Source: Blastococcus haudaquaticus (GTDB lineage: Bacteria; Actinomycetota; Actinomycetes; Mycobacteriales; Geodermatophilaceae). From it: a DNA stretch of 64,000 nt. The stretch is from NCBI RefSeq assembly GCF_900230285.1, contig NZ_OCNK01000001.1, positions 1,116,001 to 1,180,000 of the forward strand, read 5' to 3'. The notes below the pieces were generated by a model that saw nothing but the letters and a program-made list of their open reading frames with translations, ran no database searches and was not told the DNA's origin. Position numbers and translations under genes: made by a program. Shown here one piece after another: positions 58,858 to 64,000 of this stretch (positions are counted from its first letter, which is position 1; the number at the start of each line of letters is the position of its first letter).

Positions 58858-60597
58858 ATGCCCGGACGACGGCGGCGCAGCACGGCCGGCCGCAGCAGGA
58901 CCAGCGCGAGCACCACGCGGACGACCAGCACCGCGAAGCGCGCCACCACGCCGGCCCGGTCGAGGAAGCCGGCACCCGAGACGCCCGTGGCGGGCCCGGG
59001 GGAGCGGGTGTGGGTGCTGGCCGTCCCGTTCCGTGCGCCCGCGCCGGGCGCCGTCTGGCACGCCGGCCTGCAGGCGCACGTCTGGGTCGGGGCGGAGCTG
59101 CCTCCGTCGCTCGCGCCCTACGACCCGCCGCCGTACAGCTTCGAGCGCTTCCTCGAGGACGAGCTCAACGAGAAGCCGCGGCCGATCCCCCTGGCCCGGC
59201 CGATGACGCCGCGCGACCAGCAGTGCGACGGCGCGGACGTGGTCGCCGCGCACGCGAACGCCGGCGGCCGGGTCTTCCTGCTCGGTGACGACCCGGGCGT
59301 GGGCAAGACCGGGACGGCGATCCTGGCGGTCAAGGCCATCGCCGAGCAGCGCGACGTCCGCACGGTGCTGGTCGTCGCCGACCGCCCGGCGGCCATCACC
59401 ATCCCGCACTGGGCACGCTCCATCGCCGGGTTCGGCGACGGCGGCCTCCGGTGGTGCGTCACCACCTGGGACCGGCTGGCGAAGGTCAGCAAGCTCCGCT
59501 TCGACGTCGTCGTCGCCGACGAGGCGCACATGGTGCGGCACACCACGACGCAGCGGTGGAAGCACTGGAAGGCGGTGTCCGGCGCCGGCCGGGTGAAGGA
59601 CGCCCCCTACGTGCTCGCCACGACGGCGACCCCCGCGCACACCCCGCTCGAGCTGCCGTACCTGGCGCCGGAGTTCGCCGCCCGGCACGGCGAGGGCGTC
59701 CGCGAGTGGGCCGACCTGCCGAAGCGGCTCGAAGCGCACGGGTTCCACGTGGAACGTGGCCGCTACGGCTGGCAGTGGACCGAGGACGCCGACCAGCGGC
59801 GCACCGACCTCGCCCGCCTGCAGAGCTGGCTCGCCGAGGCGGAGCCGCCCGCGACGCTGCACCGGCCCGCGCCGTGGGGCCCCGTCTCGGTCACCGGGAC
59901 GCCCGTGGCGCTCACCCCCGCGGAGCGGGCCGCCTACGACTCCGAGTGGTCGGAGTTCCGGGCGGAGATGCAACTGGCCCGCCGGTCGCGGCAGAGCGCC
60001 AAGGGCCGGGCCGCCCTCCTCCGTTTCCGGCAGAAGGCCGGGCTCATCCGCGTCCAGGCCACGGTCGACTGGATCAAGGCGCAGGTGGAGGCCGAGCGCC
60101 AGGTCGCGGTGTCCGTGGAGTTCGTGGAGACGGCAGCCGACCCGATCCGCGAGGCGCTGCTCGAGTCGGGCATTCCGGTGGCGGGGATCTACGGCCGCGA
60201 CCGCTTCGACGTCGAGAGCGAGCGGCTGCGCTTCCAGCGGGGCGAGGCCATGGTCTGCGTCTTCACCGTGACCGCGTCGATCTCCCTGCACGCCGGCGAG
60301 ACGCTGCCCGACGGTCGCCCGGCCTCGGACACCCCCCGGGTCGGCCTCTTCCACCAGCCCCGGTTCTCCGGCATCCAGGCCCGGCAGGTCACCGGCCGCA
60401 CCCACCGGGACGGGAAGACATCGCCCTGGCGGATCGCCTTCGCCGAGGACACCGTCGAGGAGCAGGTTGCCCGCGTGATGGTCGAGCGGCTGGCGGTCAG
60501 CGGATCGGCTGCCGGCGCCGACACGTCGTCGCTGCAGGAGATCGCCGAGCTGCTCGACGCCGACTGGCTGCCCGCCACCGCGCTCACGGAGGAGTGA
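58858..60597 (+). CDS. SNF2-like superfamily 2 helicase/ATPase
   Basis: A 579-residue SF2 ATPase. The N-terminal ~45 residues are a basic Ser/Thr/Arg tail (RRRRSTAGRSRTSASTTRTT). Motif I is LGDDPGVGKTGTAILAV, motif II VVVADEAHMVRH (DEAH), motif III YVLATTATPAH. The C-terminal RecA domain has VCVFTVTASISLHAGET and motif VI region IQARQVTGRTHRDGK. It is a compact two-domain helicase with no linked nuclease or methylase domain. Its closest look is SNF2-type proteins in phages and some actinobacterial islands. ATG 58858 is used. No restriction, toxin or phage gene is adjacent. The 3' end overlaps the convergent gene by 14 bp. Confidence 0.85.
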   Translation: MPGRRRRSTAGRSRTSASTTRTTSTAKRATTPARSRKPAPETPVAGPGERVWVLAVPFRAPAPGAVWHAGLQAHVWVGAELPPSLAPYDPPPYSFERFLEDELNEKPRPIPLARPMTPRDQQCDGADVVAAHANAGGRVFLLGDDPGVGKTGTAILAVKAIAEQRDVRTVLVVADRPAAITIPHWARSIAGFGDGGLRWCVTTWDRLAKVSKLRFDVVVADEAHMVRHTTTQRWKHWKAVSGAGRVKDAPYVLATTATPAHTPLELPYLAPEFAARHGEGVREWADLPKRLEAHGFHVERGRYGWQWTEDADQRRTDLARLQSWLAEAEPPATLHRPAPWGPVSVTGTPVALTPAERAAYDSEWSEFRAEMQLARRSRQSAKGRAALLRFRQKAGLIRVQATVDWIKAQVEAERQVAVSVEFVETAADPIREALLESGIPVAGIYGRDRFDVESERLRFQRGEAMVCVFTVTASISLHAGETLPDGRPASDTPRVGLFHQPRFSGIQARQVTGRTHRDGKTSPWRIAFAEDTVEEQVARVMVERLAVSGSAAGADTSSLQEIAELLDADWLPATALTEE

Positions 60598-60976
60598 GGG
60601 ACCGCCGCCCGGAGTCCCAGAACAGCCACGCGGGGACGCCCACGATCACCAGGCCGCTGAGCGCGTGCAGCCCGCCCAGCCAGGCGTCGTCGAACCCGGC
60701 CGAGGCGAGCGCGTGCTGCACGAAGCCGGCCAGCACGAGCACGACCGCGCACCCGGCGATCTGCCGCGCGCCGGCGCGGGCGACGACGGCGAGGACGACG
60801 GGCACGAGCGACGCCGCGGCGATCACGATGCTGAAGGTCCGGTGCGGCTCGAAGCCTGGATCGCCGCGCGAGGAGAAGACCCCGAGCCCGGCCAGGAAGA
60901 TCTGCACCGCCCCGAGCAGGACGAACGCCCCCAGCGCCCAGTGGTAGGCCTGGTACGCACCCCGCCGCCGGTCCAC
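60584..60976 (-). CDS. four-helix membrane protein, DUF6220-like
   Basis: A 130-residue protein with four hydrophobic segments (~12-32 HWALGAFVLLGAVQIFLAG, ~47-67 FSIVIAAASLVPVVLAVVA, ~75-95 AGCAVVLVLAGFVQHALA, ~102-120 LHALSGLVIVGVPAWLFW). The spaced His residues (YHWALGAF, PHRTFS, VQHALA, LHALSG) in the helices match the DUF6220 pattern, which may bind heme or metal, though that is inference. GTG 60976 is the only reasonable start. It overlaps the end of the SNF2-like gene and follows the DinB gene's stop by five bases on the same strand. Confidence 0.75.
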   Translation of the reverse strand: MDRRRGAYQAYHWALGAFVLLGAVQIFLAGLGVFSSRGDPGFEPHRTFSIVIAAASLVPVVLAVVARAGARQIAGCAVVLVLAGFVQHALASAGFDDAWLGGLHALSGLVIVGVPAWLFWDSGRRSLTPP

Positions 60977-60981
60977 CAGCG

Positions 60982-61593
60982 TCAGCCCAGGCGCCGGGTC
61001 AGGCGATCGGCGCCCGGCCCGCTCAACTCCCCGGCGACCGCCGTCCGTCCCGCGACGGCCATCAGCAGCGCCTCCCCGGTCCCGTGCACCTCCGGCCCGC
61101 GGCCGAACGACCAGTCGATGTCGGTGGCCACCAGGCGGACGTCCCGCGCACGGAGGACGCCGCGCAGCACCGGCCCGAACAGCGCGGTCCGCAGCGCGGG
61201 CACGAGCCGGTCGGCCGGGACGGCCCGCGGCAGGCCCAGCGGCCGCCGGATGTCCTGCTGGTGGATGAGGCCGTCGGTCAGGGCGATCGCCCCGCCCATC
61301 CCCGCGGTCAGCCCGGCCGGCGTGAGGTGCTGCCGGAGCCGTTCCACCAGCTCGGCCGGCGTGCGCCCGGCATCGTCAGCCAGCCCCACCGCGTTGGTGC
61401 GGCCGACGAGGAACCGGCCGCGAGCGAACCGGGCCGCCAGTGCCCGCGGCCCCAGGTCCTCGTAGCTCAGCACGTGCGCGACGACGTCACGGACGGTCCA
61501 GCCGGCGCAGAGCGACGGCGCCCGCCACTGCTCGTCGGTCAGCCGTTCCAGCAGCTCGAGCAGGTCCTCCCGCTCGGCCCGGGCCTGCGCCAT
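60982..61593 (-). CDS. DinB/maleylpyruvate-isomerase-type mycothiol-dependent protein
   Basis: A 203-residue four-helix DinB_2 protein. Family segments: LERLTDEQWRAPSLCAGWTVRDVVAHVLSYED, with the metal His in AHV, and the later His in LTDGLIHQQDIRRPLG, which together with an early residue form the metal site. Actinobacterial members are mycothiol-dependent isomerases or transferases. ATG 61593 (MAQARAEREDLL) has GAGG ten bases upstream; ATG 61602 in frame has GAGG too close to work. It leads a two-gene unit with the DUF6220-like gene. Substrate unknown. Confidence 0.85.
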   Translation of the reverse strand: MAQARAEREDLLELLERLTDEQWRAPSLCAGWTVRDVVAHVLSYEDLGPRALAARFARGRFLVGRTNAVGLADDAGRTPAELVERLRQHLTPAGLTAGMGGAIALTDGLIHQQDIRRPLGLPRAVPADRLVPALRTALFGPVLRGVLRARDVRLVATDIDWSFGRGPEVHGTGEALLMAVAGRTAVAGELSGPGADRLTRRLG

Positions 61594-61710
61594 GACGCCC
61601 ATGCCTCGGCACCCTAGAGCCGACCACCCCGCCGGGAGTGACCCGCGTCGCTCCGGGAGTCGAGTCCGCACGCCCGCCCGTCGAGCGCTGGGCCGGGCGA
61701 CGTCGCCGGG

Positions 61711-63249
61711 TCAGGCCTGCCCGTTGTGCGACGCCCCCTCGCCGTCGGAGGTGATCGGCACCCGGGTGACGCCGTCCGCGGCACCAGCGGCGCTGCCGCT
61801 GAGCCGGCGGAGCAGCGCGCCCACGTCGATGCCGGTCAGGTCACCGGAGAGCTGCAACCCCTGCGCCACGTTGGACGCCACGGACTTCCCGAGCGCCCCG
61901 GCGCCGTCGGTGGAGATGACGGTCATCTTGTCCACGCCCGAGAGCGGGGCGGCCGCGGCGCCGACGACGTCGGGCAGCACCTTGACCAGCATCTCCAGGA
62001 TCGCGGCCTCGCCGTACTTGGCGAAGGCGTCCGAGCGGGCGTCCAGCGCCTCGGCCTCGGCCTGACCACGGGCCAGGATGGCGGCCGCCTCGGCCGCACC
62101 CTCGCGCTCGACGGCGTCGGCGATGGCCTCGCGCCGCAGCTTCTCGGCCTCACCGCGCTTGGCGCCCTCGATCGCCTCCGCCTCGGCCAGCGCCGAACGG
62201 CGGGCGCGCTCGCCCTCACCCGACAGCTTCGCCTGCTCGGCGGCGGCCTGCGCCGCGGCGATCGTGGCCTGGCGCTGCGCCTCGGCGGTCAGGATGGCCG
62301 AGTTCTTCCGGCCCTCCGCCTCCTGTTCGACGCGGTACCGCTCGGCGTCGGCGGGACGGCGCACCTTGGTGTCCAGCTGCCGCTCGGTCAGCGACGCCGT
62401 CCGGACGGCGACCTTCTCCTGCTCTGCGAGGATCGCCTGGTCCTGTGCCGCCTGCGCCAGCGGGCCCGCCGCGGCGGCGCGGGCCTTGGCCGCGTCGGTC
62501 TCGGCCGCGATCTCGGCCTGCTTCAGGGCGAGCTGCCGCTGGGCGATGGCGATCGCCTCGTCGGCCAGCAGCTGCTCCTGCTGGGCCGCCTGCCGGGCCC
62601 GCGCCTCGGCGATGCTGGCCTCCTTGAGCACCCGCGCGGCCTCGGGGCGGCCGAGGTCGGCGAGGTAGGAGCCCTCGGCCTGGATGTCCTGCAGCTGGAA
62701 GGTGTCGAGCACCAGGCCCTGACCGGTCAGCGACGACTCGGCCTCCTCGGCGACGGCGGAGGCGAAGGCGGCGCGGTCGCGGATGATCTCCTCGATGGTC
62801 AGCCGGCCGACGATCGAGCGCAGCGCACCCGCGAGCACCTCCGAGGTGAAGGTGTCGATGCCCTGCTGCTGGTTGAGGAAGCGCTGCGCGGCGGCGCGGA
62901 TCGAGCTCTCGGTGCCACCGACCTTCACGATCGCGACCCCCTCGAGGTCGCACTTCACGCCCTGCTTGGAGACGGCGCCCCGGATGCCCACCGGGATCCG
63001 CCGGCTGGAGAGGTCCATCGTGTGCAGCTTCTGCACGACGGGCAGCACGAAGACGCTGGCGCCCATGACCACCTTCTGGCCCGAGCTGTCCCGCGAGACC
63101 ACGCCCGAGGCGTCGGTGACCTGGCGGCCCTGCCGGCCGGTGACCAGGAACGCCTGGTTCGGGCCGGCCACCTTGATCCGGGAGAGGACGAGCAGGACCA
63201 GCAGGAGGACCAGGGCGGCGATGCCGCCGATGGCGTAGAGCAGCGTCAT
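61711..63249 (-). CDS. floT: flotillin-like SPFH/Band-7 protein
   Basis: A 512-residue membrane scaffold protein. One N-terminal hydrophobic anchor (~3-25 LLYAIGGIAALVLLLVLLVL), an SPFH domain (~28-200: GPNQAFLVTGRQGRQV... LTGQGLVLDTFQLQDI) and a long Ala/Glu coiled coil (~205-420, with AEA repeats such as AEAIEGAKRGEAEKL), typical of flotillins. The C-terminal ~90 residues are a small folded region. Flotillins organise membrane microdomains and resist stress. ATG 63249 overlaps the NfeD gene's stop by four bases; NfeD partners with flotillin in many bacteria. Assignment is firm; the symbol is used for the family. Confidence 0.93.
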   Translation of the reverse strand: MTLLYAIGGIAALVLLLVLLVLSRIKVAGPNQAFLVTGRQGRQVTDASGVVSRDSSGQKVVMGASVFVLPVVQKLHTMDLSSRRIPVGIRGAVSKQGVKCDLEGVAIVKVGGTESSIRAAAQRFLNQQQGIDTFTSEVLAGALRSIVGRLTIEEIIRDRAAFASAVAEEAESSLTGQGLVLDTFQLQDIQAEGSYLADLGRPEAARVLKEASIAEARARQAAQQEQLLADEAIAIAQRQLALKQAEIAAETDAAKARAAAAGPLAQAAQDQAILAEQEKVAVRTASLTERQLDTKVRRPADAERYRVEQEAEGRKNSAILTAEAQRQATIAAAQAAAEQAKLSGEGERARRSALAEAEAIEGAKRGEAEKLRREAIADAVEREGAAEAAAILARGQAEAEALDARSDAFAKYGEAAILEMLVKVLPDVVGAAAAPLSGVDKMTVISTDGAGALGKSVASNVAQGLQLSGDLTGIDVGALLRRLSGSAAGAADGVTRVPITSDGEGASHNGQA

Positions 63250-63812
63250 GGGGAGGTGCCTCCGGGCTCGGGCAGGGGGTCGGGGAACGTGTCGGGTGCG
63301 GTGGAGACAACCTCGACCGCGGTGTCGCTGAGGGCCTCGGTGACGTAGACCGGCGTGCCGGCGGGCAGCGCGGTGTCGCTCCGGGCCGAGAACTTGAGGT
63401 GCTGGCCCGCGAGCGCCAGCCGGACCTCGCCGAAACCGGTGGCCGGCACCGCGGAGACGACGACGCCCTGGGCGCCGAGGAGGTGGGAGCGGGTCAGGAT
63501 CTCCTGCGTCGGCATGTCCTTCAGCGCGCGGGAGAGGCGGACGGCGCCCCAGGCCAGGGGGACGGCGACGACCAGCCCCGCCGCGAGGGCGAGGAGCGCG
63601 GTGCCTGCGTCCGGGAGGCTCTCCGGCAGGAGACTCACCGCGGCCGCGCCGCCGAAGCCGACCCCACCGAGCAGGGCGGCGATCGCCGGCACCGAGAACG
63701 GGCCGTCCGCGTCGACGTCGCCCAGCCCGAGGTCGCCCAGCTCGCCGACGAACAGCGAGACCAGGAGTACGAGGAGGCCGACGGCGCCGATCACGAGGAA
63801 GACCCCTGCCAC
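63246..63812 (-). CDS. NfeD-like membrane protein, partner of flotillin
   Basis: A 188-residue protein. Three hydrophobic segments: ~3-25 (VFLVIGAVGLLVLLVSLFVG), ~45-65 (VPAIAALLGGVGFGGAAAVSLL), ~73-92 (ALLALAAGLVVAVPLAWGAV). Then a C-terminal OB-like NfeD domain of ~75 residues (LLGAQGVVVSAVPATGFGEVRLALAGQHLKFSARS). GTG 63812 has GGGAGG nine bases upstream and places TM1 at the start. The overlap with the flotillin start and the NfeD domain explain each other: such pairs act together at the membrane. Confidence 0.88.
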   Translation of the reverse strand: MAGVFLVIGAVGLLVLLVSLFVGELGDLGLGDVDADGPFSVPAIAALLGGVGFGGAAAVSLLPESLPDAGTALLALAAGLVVAVPLAWGAVRLSRALKDMPTQEILTRSHLLGAQGVVVSAVPATGFGEVRLALAGQHLKFSARSDTALPAGTPVYVTEALSDTAVEVVSTAPDTFPDPLPEPGGTSP

Positions 63813-63860
63813 CGCCCGCGCCCTCCCGTCCGTCGTCGGGGCGCAGCCTCCCAGTTCCGG

Positions 63861-63892
63861 CACCCCCGGGGCAACGAAGTCCCCCGGGGGTG
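63861..63892 (-). terminator. hairpin between the partial gene and the nfeD-flotillin operon
   Basis: CACCCCCGGGG (63861-63871) pairs with CCCCGGGGGTG (63882-63892) around a 10-nt loop. It lies 18 bp past the stop of the partial minus-strand gene, which supports that call. Confidence 0.7.
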
Positions 63893-63910
63893 TGGACGAC
63901 CGCCTCGCCG

Positions 63911-64000
63911 TCAGGCCCGCAGGGTCCGACCCAGGACCGCGAGCAGATCCGCGGCGTCCGCGGGGAACGTCCGGCGCGCGCGGCGGAAGGACCGCGTGAG
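63911..64000 (-). CDS. C-terminal 29 residues of an unidentified gene
   Basis: An open minus-strand frame enters from base 64000 and ends at TGA 63911-63913, encoding LTRSFRRARRTFPADAADLL then AVLGRTLRA. It is followed by a strong terminator and then the nfeD gene, the layout expected for a gene end. Too little remains to name a family. The evidence is position and the terminator. Confidence 0.45.
   Translation of the reverse strand, partial: LTRSFRRARRTFPADAADLLAVLGRTLRA

Overview
The window is high-GC actinobacterial DNA (many GTG starts, dense gene packing, frequent 4-nt ATGA/GTGA overlaps). Gene content points to a motile member of the Geodermatophilaceae (Blastococcus/Geodermatophilus/Modestobacter type): a compact chemotaxis locus, several PAS/GAF/PP2C stress phosphatases, a mycothiol-type DinB protein, a 13E12-type HNH protein and compatible-solute genes. 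The family assignment is inference from gene content; no rRNA or other taxonomic marker is present. I found no tRNA, rRNA, IS element, prophage or CRISPR array.

Layout. (1) 1-7.2 kb: the 5' part of a giant NAD-glutamate dehydrogenase, a small membrane protein, a PH-domain membrane protein, an orphan AAA ATPase and a ZIP metal transporter. (2) 7.2-11.4 kb: two head-to-head PAS-GAF-PP2C phosphatases and an RsbW-like ATP-binding protein, i.e. a partner-switching module. (3) 11.5-25.5 kb: the chemotaxis locus, all on the minus strand. From upstream to downstream it holds three closely related chemoreceptors, cheA-cheW, one unknown gene, and a six-gene run cheB-cheR-RR-cheX-cheY-cheC-like. (4) 25.8-28.8 kb: otsA-otsB (trehalose) and a crcB pair (fluoride channel). 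(5) 28.9-36.4 kb: a CaiB-family CoA transferase, the two-gene N-acetylglutaminylglutamine amide osmolyte operon, a secreted subtilase and an aldo/keto reductase. (6) 36.4-40.3 kb: an iron-siderophore ABC importer under a DtxR/IdeR-type box. (7) 40.4-47.6 kb: small membrane and Gly-rich proteins, a LOV-GAF-PP2C blue-light phosphatase, HMG-CoA-lyase/flavin reductase and a PAS-GGDEF cyclase. (8) 47.7-55.3 kb: MMPL exporter with TetR regulator, M20 peptidase, phosphoglucomutase, a frameshifted small membrane-protein gene and an HNH protein. (9) 55.6-64 kb: YnfA, a DrrAB-type exporter, an alpha/beta hydrolase, an SNF2-like ATPase, small proteins, a flotillin-NfeD pair and the tail of a further gene.

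How it fits together. The locus is built for sensing and stress. The chemoreceptors feed CheA-CheW and two CheY-like regulators, with CheR/CheB for adaptation and two CheX/CheC-like phosphatases for signal termination. Three RsbU-type phosphatases, one with an intact LOV photosensor, and an RsbW-like kinase suggest control of an alternative sigma factor. Trehalose and NAGGN synthesis serve osmotic and desiccation tolerance.

The most unusual signal is a dispersed ~55-60 bp GC-rich repeat that begins AAAGGACCCC. It occurs four times (6369, 29996, 33727 on the minus strand, 44374), and in three copies it abuts the stop codon of a gene. The fourth copy has been read into a gene and supplies the last ~20 residues of the CoA transferase.
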